Shown: positions 1 through 10,230 of the stretch, piece after piece
How positions within the stretch are numbered: position 1 is the stretch's first letter
How the letters are laid out: each line of letters opens with the position of its first letter
Assembly (NCBI RefSeq): GCF_035083965.1
Contig: NC_089727.1
Location: forward strand, 21,467,769 to 21,531,768
DNA: 64,000 bases
Source: Branchiostoma lanceolatum
Taxonomy: Eukaryota > Chordata > Leptocardii > Amphioxiformes > Branchiostomatidae
Reading direction: 5' to 3'
Program-made: the position numbers and the translations under genes
Notes under the pieces: model-generated
Seen by the model: the letters and a program-made list of their open reading frames with translations, nothing else
The model's database searches: none
Told to the model about the DNA's origin: nothing

Positions 1-101
1 TTTTCACATTCTTTTGTAGAGTCAAAGATTTTTTGTAAATTTTTATGAAGAGTTTTCAGCTTTCACCAGTGAAGTCAGAAAGAATGCTGTTGTGTTTTCA
101 G

Positions 102-3100
102 GGCCTTCAGTATCGTGGAGACCATCGAGAGTCAGTGGTCCATCGAGGGGCACCCGCTGGAAGAGTACAGCGTACAGCAGGTCTGATTATTTCTAAAGGC
201 ATCCAGAGCATTTTATGAGTCTTGAAACTTGAATAAAAAAACTCCAATATCTAGTCATTCCTACACATAGTAAGTTTCAATAACACTATACCATTACATA
301 TCGACATAAAGGAGCAAAGATATGATGTCGTTTTGTGGAGAAAACTGATAGAAATCCAAGCCCCAATAGACTGATCCTGTCGACTGTCCACCACAATTAG
401 TGGGAGAGTGACTGCATATCCGTCAAATATTTGCATTTTTATGTTTAATTTTGCATTTCTACGTTTTGACTGAGGTGGGCGGGGCTAATTGGTATCAGTC
501 CGCTATATATTTACGCTAGGCGCGTGAAACTAAAAGATCACCATGTAGCTTATTTTTGTGCCGCTTTTGAGCACTTTCGATAAGAAATCCGCATGCAAAT
601 GTGGTAAACAGTGGCATTAAATGTCAATTTCATAAAGATTACAGCAACTAGAATATTTCAAGCCTCATAAAATGCTCTGGGTGCCTTTAACCTGTAAACA
701 AACACGCAAAGAAAAAAATCATAGAAGGGAACATTGTTTTTGCTCTATTTCTTTCTCTACTTCCTCTTCTCCAAACAAATGAGGTCAGTGACCTGGACCA
801 GACGGCTGTCACCATGGTTACTGGTTATTAGGTTAAGTTGATTACATAATGCAAAAGTGGCAGGACAGAGCTAGAGGAGCTGGTTACCATGTTGTGTTTG
901 AGCAAGGAGGTTAAAATTTTAACCACCTTGGTTTGATCAGGGACATTATACACTTTTTTGTTTAAGAATAAGTCTGTAGTTTGTTTAAGGCTAGGTTATC
1001 ATTTATATATAATATGTATTAGCTTGCAAATGTTACCGTTTCTAGTCTTTCAATTGCTTGTCAATGATAATATCAATATGAAGTGTTGTTTTTAGGTTTT
1101 GTGTCTGTCTGTCTGTCTGTATGTATATCCCTGATTCCCAATGTAAAAACAGAATTGCCATACATGTATACATTTCATCTTTAAATACCAGTGCTCTGGT
1201 ATTTTTCTCTGTGAGGTTTGTAAGGTTAATGCAAAGCAGTATGGATGAGGGGGTGAAGCCTGCTATCCCTGATTGCCTTGTTATAATGTACATGCATGTT
1301 GTAATTGTACCATGCGATCCCCTCCTACTACAGGTGTTGGACTGTGACCGTACCAGGGGAAGTCATGGCTGTAGAGGAGGTGACACCTGTAACGCACTCG
1401 CATGGATGAACCAGGTTTGCTTCTCGAACTTCCTTTGTTCAGTCTTGCCTGAAAAGAGGCTAAAATTATTAAAGGCAACCATTATGATAGCAATATTAGG
1501 GCCCAAAATATGGAAATAAAAAAATGCTGCAATCTTTATGGTTACCGTTACTGTAGTGACATCTCGTAGCACTACATGTATTTAGCACATTTGCATAACA
1601 ACTTGAACAACATAGGCTATTTTTTTCAATCATGAGCAGTGGTAAATTTATCTCGGAGTCTGCAGTCTACTGTAAATGCAGAAATGTTCATGGTGGTTTT
1701 ATGGTTGTCCAATACTGTAGCAGTGTGTGACTATAGCACTGCCGCAAACTTAAAATCATCGCAAACAATTTTCCCCCTAGCGCGAAATAAAACCATGCAA
1801 ACTGAAATGCATTTACAGTACTTGAGTCTGTTTTAGAGCCCTTTCCTTGTAACGCCCACTGGAGCACACTGAATGAAGAACCCCTGCATGGTCATGGTCC
1901 TAATTTCACTTTATTTCCATTTCTTTTTTTCAGACGACTGCCAACCTTGTTCCCAAGAAGGACTATCCCTACACGGGGAAAGACGGAGAGTGCAAATTCT
2001 TCTCCAAGTAAGTTTCATCCAGACTGTTTTAATTATATTTCTAGCAGCCCTTCTACTGGTCAGGCCCCTTAAGAAGGTGATAGCCAAAACCTCTAAATCA
2101 GGAGAATTCAAGGGATATTCTATCCTGTTGATTTTTGCATACATGTAATATACTATGTGCTAACAAGGACAACACACTGGGATATACTAGTCTCCAAGCA
2201 GACCCAACGTTTGCAAAGACCGTATCCAACTGGCAGAAGGAGTTTTTATCGCTGTTGATATGACAACGAGGAGGGGCAGCGACACCATCATTGAACCGAA
2301 ACGCTCCTCCCTGTCTGATTTGAGGCAAATCCCGACGGTGCCTGACAACTTCTCTGGCTGACTGGAGCTTCTCTAGTTAGCTTGTGCAATTTTGGCACCG
2401 TGGAGATCTGCTTGGAGATTCGGATATACATGCATGCTCATTAGAGAGCTAAACATGAACCTCATTATTGTCATCCTGTGAGATGTAATATAGAAAATCA
2501 ATCAGTGATCGCTAATCTTCCTGGACTTAGAGGTGTTTGACCACAAGCTCTCTTTGCACAATCAGCCCCTGGCAGTCAAGAGATTGGGAATTTTAATGGT
2601 GACTTTTAAAGTTCCCAGATTTGAATATTTGAGTCATTTTGTTTTGTTGTGTTCTATTCCAGCACCACGGACAGTGTCCACCTCACTAACTATACCTGCA
2701 GAGGGTAAGGAGCACCTCAAACTGTCTACGTCTGCCCCAGTTTTAAGGACCGGGGGTGTAATTTCTCACAGTTCTGCAAGAGGGTGTTTATAGTTTGAGG
2801 GGGTGAAATTTTGTATTGCTTGTTATGATGGTGTCATAGTAGCTTTATGTAAAGATAAGCAACTAATGGAGAAATACTAATGGAGTTGTATTAAGACAAC
2901 AAGAGCTATGATTATCTCTTTTACATTAACCTAATGTCTTGAATTTATCTATTTTTTTTTCTATTGGGCTATATGTCTTCACTGCATTTGTATATCAATT
3001 AATTCAAAATATAGTTTGTGGTTAAAAACCTGCTATCCAACTAATCTTGTTCAGTGTCAGTGACAAAAAGTAGTGGATGCTACTTGAAATGTCTGACCAT

Positions 3101-5402
3101 TTCCAAAATCATATCCAGTTGCTTCAGAGTAACTGCTATTTGGCGTAGTGGAGAAATATTTCTGTTGACATTGTAGATACGAGAACCACGAGGACGAGAT
3201 GGTGCGCCTGTTGCACAACCACGGTACGCTGGCGATCATCGTGGACGCCACGAGCTGGCAGGACTACCTGGGCGGCATCATCCAACACCACTGTTCACAC
3301 GACTACAACAACCACGCCGTGCAGATAGTGGGCTACAACATCAAGGGTGGGTATCACACTGTTGTTTTTATATAATTATCATGGGCTACAACATCAAGGG
3401 TGGGTATCATGCTGTTGTTCTTATCATCGGCTACAACATCAAGGGTGGGTATCACAACGCTGTTTCTGTCATGGGCTACAACATCAAGGGTAGACAGCAC
3501 ACTGCAGTTCTTACCATTGGCTACAGCATCAAGGGTGGGTGTCACACTGTTGTTCTTATCACAGGCTGCAACATCAAGGGTGGGTATCACACTGTTGTTC
3601 TTGTCACAGGCTACAACATCAAGGGTGGGTATCACACTGTTGTTCTTATCACAGGCTGCAACATCAAGGGTGGGTATCACACTGTTGTTCTTATCACAGG
3701 CTGCAACATCAAGGGTGGGTATCACACTGTTGTTCTTATCACAGGCTGCAACATCAAGGGTGGGTATCACACTGTTGTTCTTGTCACAGGCTACAACATC
3801 AAGGGTGGGTATCACACTGTTGTTCTTATCACAGGCTATAACATCAAGGGTGGGTATCACACTGCTGTTTCTACAGTAACTGTAAATCACTTGAATTAAT
3901 ATGGTGGTAGGAAAATATAGCGGTTGGGGGGAAATGGAGTAGGTCACGGCACTTAATTTTATATGTGGGAACAAACATAACTGTCTCAAATATTAGTGAT
4001 CAAATATTAGCGATGATGAAATTTTAGCTGTTGACTAGTGACCGTTAAATCAGCTAAAATTCAGTTACAGTTAACAAATCAAGAATTACAGTATATAATT
4101 ATATCATGGGTTACAGCATCAAGGGTGGGTATCACAATGCAGTTCTTATAATTGGCTGCAATATCAAGGGTGGGTATCACAATGCAGTTCTTATTATTAG
4201 CTGCGACATCAATGGTGGGTATCATAGTGTTATCTTCTTATCATGCCCGCTGCAAAAGCAAGAGAGGGTGTCATATGGCTATTTTCACCCTTTGCTACAA
4301 CGTCAAGATAGTGTCACCGTCACAGTTATTTTTCTCATTGCTTACAAAAGCATTGATTTGATGGGTATCATACCATTGTTTCAGTCGATAGCTGCTCCAC
4401 GCAGGTAAATGTTACAACATGATTGGTGTTGACTGTCGCACCACATGAAAAGTAGAGCTCCTACAAGCTGTAGTCACTACACCAGAATAGTGTGGCTGCA
4501 GTTTATGATTGATTCACTAGGGGTCCTCATTGCAGCATGTCCATTTCAGGGGATGTCCCTTACTTCATAGTGAGAAACTCCTGGGGTTCAGGCTGGGGGC
4601 TTGATGGATATCTGCACATCAGAATAGGCAGCAACCTGTGTGGTGAGTTTGATATATTTCTACTATGTAATTGAATGTGGTTTGTAAATCATTGTGAATA
4701 TCTATAAAGCTAGCTAGGTTTAAGCTTTTGTAAAATTTGTGTATAAATGTTATGGAACTTTTTTTGTGTTACTAACAACTTTCATTTAGAAAAAAATCTA
4801 TCCTACAGATTAGATATAATTGTCATGGACATGGGATGTATGTAATATGATTGCTACTGTTAAAAGTTTTTAGTTTTGCGGAAAACTTGTTTTGATATTA
4901 CCTTGATTTTGTTCCCAAATGATTTTCATCTCAAGTTTCGCCATGTTTTCTAAAATGTAATGATAAAAAAAATCGCATCTCTTTTTTAGTATTACTTCTA
5001 TCATGGAAGGCAAATATTGTTTTTGCTCCATTTCTTCTTCTGTTTCAAACACATAAGGTCAATGACCTGAACCAGACAGCTGTCTCTTCTTCTGTTTCAA
5101 ACAAATAAGGTCGATGACCTGAACCAGACAGCTGTCACCATGGTTACGGGTAAAGAAGCAGACACCCTGTGGTGTTTAGTTACATAATGTAGCAAGTGAC
5201 AGGACAGAGCTTGAGGGGCTGGTCAACATGTATATATTATGTGTTTGAGTAGGAATGAACTGAACAGTAGTATATATAAGGCTAGACAATAGGAAGAATA
5301 TCTTGTAGTTGCCTGCAAAAATTTGTTACCTTTTTAGTTGATTAAAATACTTAATTTCATTTTTCAGGTGTTGCCAATCAGGTGTCAACTGTGTCTGTGT
5401 GA
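102..5402 (+). CDS. CTSO: Cathepsin O-like papain-family cysteine protease, 3' part (7 exons, 5' end off window)
   Basis: Lysosomal-type C1A peptidase. Exons by splice sites and phase: 102-180, 1334-1414, 1934-2007, 2663-2704, 3177-3346, 4550-4642, 5368-5402 (TGA at 5400). They join without frame conflict into about 190 residues of a catalytic domain usually near 214. The first exon starts inside the Trp codon of the CWAFS active-site motif ([10 protein letters not shown] follows), so the catalytic Cys is in an exon left of the window. The catalytic His ([11 protein letters not shown]) and Asn ([13 protein letters not shown]) are present. The stretch [17 protein letters not shown] is what I recall as diagnostic of cathepsin O rather than L or B, and the tail ([14 protein letters not shown]) also fits. 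The exon ending at 3346 has its donor copied in a minisatellite just downstream. Tail to tail with PISD and TDO2. Confidence 0.9.
745..910 (+). repeat. Dispersed repeat in CTSO intron, copy A
   Basis: Shares its order of blocks with 5029-5255: TTTGCTC-ATTTCTTCTTC, AGGTCA-n-TGACCT, CCAGACGGCTGTCACCATGG, then TTACATAATG and GGACAGAGCT. No long reading frame. It contains a perfect inverted AGGTCA pair and a palindromic GTCACCATGGTTAC. Type of element unknown. Confidence 0.6.
782..794. promoter_or_regulatory. AGGTCA inverted repeat, 1-base spacer (nuclear-receptor-like half sites)
   Basis: AGGTCA-G-TGACCT is a perfect IR-1 arrangement of the nuclear receptor half site. It lies within a dispersed repeat and recurs at 5056-5068. 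Binding is inference. Confidence 0.3.
1668..1820. mobile_element. TACTGTAAATGCA-family MITE-like element
   Basis: Begins TACTGTAAATGCAGAAATGT and ends AATGCATTTACAGTA, so the ends are inverted copies. The interior has the family's GGTGGTTTTAT and GCGAAATAAAACCA blocks. Related copies: 12900-13094, 17854-18084, 30164-30385, 41079-41272, 42404-42705, 45751-45960. Confidence 0.65.
2191..2418. mobile_element. CTCCAAGCAGA-family MITE-like element
   Basis: Starts TCTCCAAGCAGAC and ends ATCTGCTTGGAGA, giving terminal inverted repeats of about 12 bp around 228 bp without coding potential. The same ends bound a second element at 61628-61737. Lies in a CTSO intron. Confidence 0.5.
3331..3880 (+). repeat. 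45-bp minisatellite built from the CTSO exon/intron junction, about 12 units
   Basis: Unit 1 (3331-3382) starts inside CTSO exon 3177-3346: GGCTACAACATCAAGG is exonic, and GTGGGTATCACAC begins the intron. Units restart at 3384, 3429, 3474, 3519, 3564, 3609, 3654, 3699, 3744, 3789 and 3834. Because 45 is divisible by three, open frames run through the array on both strands; they are repeat artefacts. Unit 1 itself reads into a TAA at 3373. Each unit keeps AAGG|GTGGGT, a usable 5' splice site, and the later units also end TTATCACAG, a usable 3' splice site. Confidence 0.95.
4106..4225 (+). repeat. Detached degenerate units of the CTSO junction minisatellite
   Basis: Three diverged units (for example TTACAGCATCAAGGGTGGG) at about 45-bp spacing, 230 bp after the main array and in the same intron. 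They point to an older, longer array or a second expansion. Confidence 0.8.
5029..5255 (+). repeat. Dispersed repeat in CTSO intron, copy B, with an internal 50-bp tandem duplication
   Basis: Second copy of the element at 745-910. Its front part (TCTTCTGTTTCAAACA...CAGACAGCTGTC) is duplicated in tandem, so the AGGTCA/TGACCT motif appears twice, once perfect (5056-5068) and once with one change. It ends just before the last CTSO exon. Confidence 0.6.
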
Positions 5403-5584
5403 GGAGAGGAGGAAGAATTCAAATTTACTGTAATTTCATTTATCTTAGAAGAGACCTAATTTTGCAATAGGAGGGGAAAGGAGTCTATCACAATGATTTA
5501 GGTTTGAGGTTGAATCAATTCTGTAGTACTGTAGTAATGCATTTAAAATGCATATTTGTGATGTCATAATTTCGTCACTGCAAA

Positions 5585-5590
5585 AATAAA
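5585..5590 (+). other. Possible polyadenylation signal of CTSO (proximal)
   Basis: AATAAA about 180 bp after the CTSO stop codon. A second AATAAA lies at 6031-6036. Either could end the transcript; neither can be proved from sequence alone. Confidence 0.4.
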
Positions 5591-6030
5591 ACAACCCCAA
5601 ACATTTCCAAATCTACAGTATAGCAATCAATATAATCATGAACAAGTTACTCTATTCTTGTCTATGTATTACAGTATAAGTTAAGTATACATTTTTGTAT
5701 AACAGAAAATGAAAAGAGTGTATATTTTCAAAGTATTTGTAAGTTAAAACAAAGCAACTTTTTGCTCCCGTACTGTTAACCATATCTCCCGTACTGTTAA
5801 CAATATCTCTATAATATGACAATAATTTACTAAATTCATAGCAGTTTATGGACTACTATTAGAAAGGAGAGTAGCAGGCCTTGGGAATTACATGTACTAC
5901 ATGTATATTGCTAACCATTAACTTTAATCATGTACTAAATGGAAGAAAAATTCTATAATATTAAATGTGTGATTTTTATATTTAGTCTTAAGTTGTTATT
6001 TCCTTTAATTTAACTGCAAGCAACAATATC

Positions 6031-6036
6031 AATAAA
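6031..6036 (+). other. Possible polyadenylation signal of CTSO (distal)
   Basis: AATAAA about 630 bp after the CTSO stop, in AT-rich sequence with no splice-like exon in between. Alternative to the proximal signal. Confidence 0.35.
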
Positions 6037-6360
6037 GAAGACAAACCATTCAGAAATTCCACAACCACCTTGTTTATTTCATATCTGATTACAATGTATG
6101 GATCCAGTTCCAAAACTTAAGTTAACAGGATTTTGTGATAAGAAGTTGAAAGTGAAATAATATTGTTTACTGTTACACTATATTCACACTTTTGGTCCAT
6201 AAGCCCCCGTAAAGGCACTGAATTATATTGTATTTGGTCACATGTATGATATACAATGAATATATATCACATTACAAGCATAATTAGTATAACACAACAT
6301 AATCCAGTGCAGGTGTTGGGAACTGGTAGGTTTTTGGCCATTGCACATGGGGTGAGCCCT

Positions 6361-6660
6361 AGCCTGGTATCCACTGTATTCCAGTTATGGTTCGCTTCTC
6401 TGGTGTCTTCTACGCAGAATAGAAGACGGTTGGCATTTGAATTAAAATTTTACGCCTAATTATAGGGAAAGACCAGAATGGCTAATATTGTGATTGTAAC
6501 AGGGTTCAAACAGGCATTCTGAGGTGCCAAATATTTGATTCCTAAAATAATGGTGAAATGACCAAACGATGTCTTCGGGACAAGGGGGCAAGACTATTCT
6601 TCCTGAAGCGATTGTTGGAGCAAAGCGAAGCTGGAATATGATGGATACCGGCCTATAGGC
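6361..6660. mobile_element. MITE-like element with about 25-bp terminal inverted repeats
   Basis: Left end CCTGGTATCCACTGTATTCC mirrors right end GGAATATGATGGATACCGG. The element is 300 bp and non-coding. Class not assigned because the target duplication is unclear. Confidence 0.55.
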
Positions 6661-8448
6661 GAACAACCAGCTTACGCTCAATGCATTGTACATGTACATG
6701 AAATGTACTTTTGATGTTATTGGCCGTGAGTGCTACAATGTATGTAACATGCCTCTGCATGGAAACACGTCTAGACGAAGAATTCTGAGGGACCTTAAAC
6801 TTTCTCGGAACTGTGAGTTGTCTTATCATTTTACAAACTTCCTTAGACCGATCTTGACTTTCCATTACAATTAGCAGTTCAACCAACTGAGAATTTAGCA
6901 TTTAGTGGCATTAATCCAATGAAACAGTATCAAATATTTTGCATCTGTATGGATTTACTTTTCATTTCTTCATTTTGAGGGAGAAATGAACACTGCTACA
7001 GGATATTGTATGAGAACAGTATGAAAGTACCAGTGGTATGGCCTATATATGGCGTGTGCCTCACTGGACTGCACGAAATGTGCTTGCCTTGAAAATTGTG
7101 CCGATTTTGTGAATTTTTACCAATTTTCGCATTCACATTGACGTGACCTCTACAAACAAAATCACTGTGACCAAAATGTCACTGACACTGAATTTCTCAG
7201 TCTCGGCTCCAAATCAGTCACAAATTATCTTTATTGGAAATCACAGTGTTACCACTGAGTTAAAAGCCAAGATACAATAATCAAGTTAATCAAGAGAGGT
7301 TTACCGTGATCGGGCCATATTTGTGCCCATTTGCACTGTTCTGCTAATTGCAAAATTCTTCAAATTTGAATTTTTTCTTTACAATTTCAGGCAACAAATT
7401 TGTGCCAGTTTGCACCACTTTGTGACTGTCTTTCGCCATTTGGAACAATATGGTGAGGTCCAGTGAGACAGCCACAAATCTGAAGTAATCTGAAGTATTA
7501 GCCTTCACCCTGGATCCTGAAACTAATAACAAATTTTGCTATAATTATGATACAATATGTATTGATAACATTTTGCAACAGCATTAACTTGTGGTGAAAT
7601 TTTCCAAACACACCAATACAATAAATGACCTCTTAATGTAACCTTCTCCCTGCTACCTAACCCCATTACCATAACAAGTGGGTGCCAAATGGCTACCTTA
7701 GCCCGCTGAAGGTTAAACAATTATAAACCTGAACATACATCTAAAGATGAAAGAGTAACTCGAACTTGAACTGATGGCAAGGTTAGTTTTTTATAAAAAA
7801 GTTGAAATCTAGAAAAATGTTCACCCCCACAAAACAAATGGAATGTTCTTGTACCTCCGTTTTCAATTGGTCGATTTGGCAGCCTAGGTTGTTTTGATGA
7901 TATTATATTTGGCAACTTTACACTTTCAATAAACAAAGTTCACACTTTATTATAAGATATTGCATAGGTCTTCAAGTTGCTCAAAACAGCTGTCTTACAT
8001 ACAATGTACAGACTTCCCATGCCTAGAAAAAAAAAATTGTGTTCCTAGTTAACCAATCCAAGCAAAAACCAGCCTATTTTTGGTCGACCACTGGCAAGAG
8101 ACATACAATTTTAGTTTGAATTTGAGTGATGTAACGAAATTCAAATTGGATAATTGCAATATGATGTTAGGAATACCAGTGTTGAGATGCAATTTTACAA
8201 TTTGATGAATTTCAGAAACACAACATTAATTTTCCTAGGCCCAATCCCAAAACAGAGTTCCTACGTTTTTTTTTCTCCAAACGATTGCCTTAACACACAG
8301 CATTGTATGATATTTGTGCGAGTACAATTGTATGCATCAACAGTTATCAAAAAACAATATTTTTGGCAACAGAAACTTTTACGTTTCTGAAACTATAATG
8401 CACAATAACATTACATGCAAGACTTAGTACCAGTAGTCTACCATTGGA

Positions 8449-9250
8449 CCCGAAAAGAAACAAAAAACAAACAAAAACACTCAATACTCCGATTTGTAAC
8501 TGCTTTCAGCTTAATACCCTGCTTTCAGCTTAATAACGGCTCAATTAGGGGGACAAAATTCTTTATGTTTACTTAGTATATTAGGCAAAAATTATTCTAT
8601 TTCGTGAAACTAAAGAACATAAAATTCAAGCAAGTTGGCAAATATCGCAGTTGGACATATACGGCTCTATGACAGTAATTTTATGTTCCTTTGTTCAAGA
8701 ATTGCTATAAAGTTATTTTGACACTTTCCACAACCATATGAAGTATCTATAAACATTTAGCGGCTCGATTAGCAACACAATTCTCTACACAACTGATCAC
8801 CCGGCCAAAATAATTCTATTTCAAGGTTCTCAGACTACACAGAATTCAAGCATGTTGGCAACCCGAGAAGAAACACAAAACAAACAAAAACACTCAATAC
8901 CCCCTGATTTGTAACAGCTTTCAGCTTAATAACGGCTCAATCAGGAACATAATTCTTAACGTTAGTATATTAGACCAAAAATATTCTATTTCGGGAAACA
9001 AAGAGAACAAAAAATTCAAGCAAGTTGGCAAATGTCCCAGTTGGACGTATACGACTCTTTGACAGTAATTTTTTGTGCCTTTGTTCAAGAACTGTTATAA
9101 AGACACTGTCTTTCCACCACCATTCCAGGTGTCTACAAACATTTAGCGGCACTATTAGCAACATAATTATCTACGCAACTATTTACCCGGCCAAAATAAT
9201 TCTATCTCAAGGTTCTCAGACTACACAAAATGCAAGCATGTTGGCAAATA
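8449..9250. repeat. Tandem duplication, about 413-bp unit, two copies
   Basis: Copy 1 runs 8449-8861 and copy 2 from 8862 to about 9250. Shared landmarks in the same order: AACAAACAAAAACACTCAAT, CTTTCAGCTTAATAACGG, TTCAAGCAAGTTGGCAAAT, ACATTTAGCGGC, CCCGGCCAAAATAATTCTAT. Each copy has similar halves ending AAGCAAGTTGGC and AAGCATGTTGGC, so the unit is itself an older duplication. Confidence 0.85.
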
Positions 9251-10230
9251 CATTTTGACACTTTTTGACACATGTTTGTCCAAGAATCCTTCTAAAGTAT
9301 TTTGACACTTTGCCCCACCATGTTAGGTGTCAACAAACAACATAAACTACAAAATATAACTAGATATTCTCTCACATTAAAAACATACACCATTTAACCT
9401 CAGTTTTCCTGAGTCTTCCCTTTGAGTCACCAAGTCAAAGATAAGTTGAATATATACTCTGCTAACTCTACAAAGTTGAACTAGAAATACGGCATTCTTT
9501 CTAGATATCGATGGCACTTGTGTCATAATAAAGAGAATCATAAACATTGCACATCTAAGATACCAACAAAATTTCTTGAATTTACAAAATGATCATTTTT
9601 CCGAAGGGTTAGTCCGAGCCCATCTTCTTCCACCACCTTTTACTTCCCCAACTGAAGTCAGGTACTCATTTTTACACCTGTGCTTTACACCTAGGAAAAT
9701 TAACATTTTTTAAAGTGCCTTTGCCTAGGACACAAAGTCTAGCCTTAAGCCATTTGATACCACAAATAAATTTCTGAAACATCCCTTTAAAAACAAGAAC
9801 CAGTATAAAATGAGGAGTGTTTTCAATGTTTTGGAGCTGATGGAAAAAAAAAAGTTTCCTAATTTGGTTCATTCAACCATAAATATTGATTCCCTCATTG
9901 CTCCGTATAGAGCGCATGATAAATCGATACACCAACACATGAACAAAACACCACCTATAGATTTGAAAAAAAAGGAAGATACAGAAATCAACAAATAACC
10001 ATTGAAAAATGAGCACTTGAGGCTCAGAAGGGGGGGAATCTGGATTCAAAGTTTGAAACCCTTGTGATGTAACGTTATACTTTTAGAGTTAAAAAAAAAT
10101 GAAATGACCGTCCAATAGAATGTATGAAATCATTTTTGCAAAACATTTCTTGGGGTTTTGTTGGTCCACTTGAAGTGTTAGTGTACACAAATCATTGATT
10201 GCCAGATTCATTAAACCCCCTCTTGACCCT

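Larger units (their letters stand above)
5403..10230. other. Intergenic region between CTSO and PISD 3' ends
   Basis: AT-rich, with no exon I can support. Holds the CTSO 3' flank, a MITE-like element (6361-6660), a 413-bp tandem duplication (8449-9250) and, near 9600-9665, a stretch like the SINE body seen elsewhere in the window. The reading frames here are short and unlike known proteins. Confidence 0.6.

Noticed and set aside
1121-1519. 132-codon plus frame over a CTSO exon
   Set aside because: It uses the CTSO exon frame only between 1334 and 1414; the flanks are intron, as shown by the AG and GT boundaries and by protein homology.
3331-3880. CRISPR-like array
   Set aside because: Units are contiguous with no unique spacers, and the DNA is eukaryotic.
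3354-3989. Long frames on both strands (up to 211 codons) over the CTSO array
   Set aside because: They exist because the 45-bp unit is a multiple of three; the peptides are pure repeats and the region is intronic.
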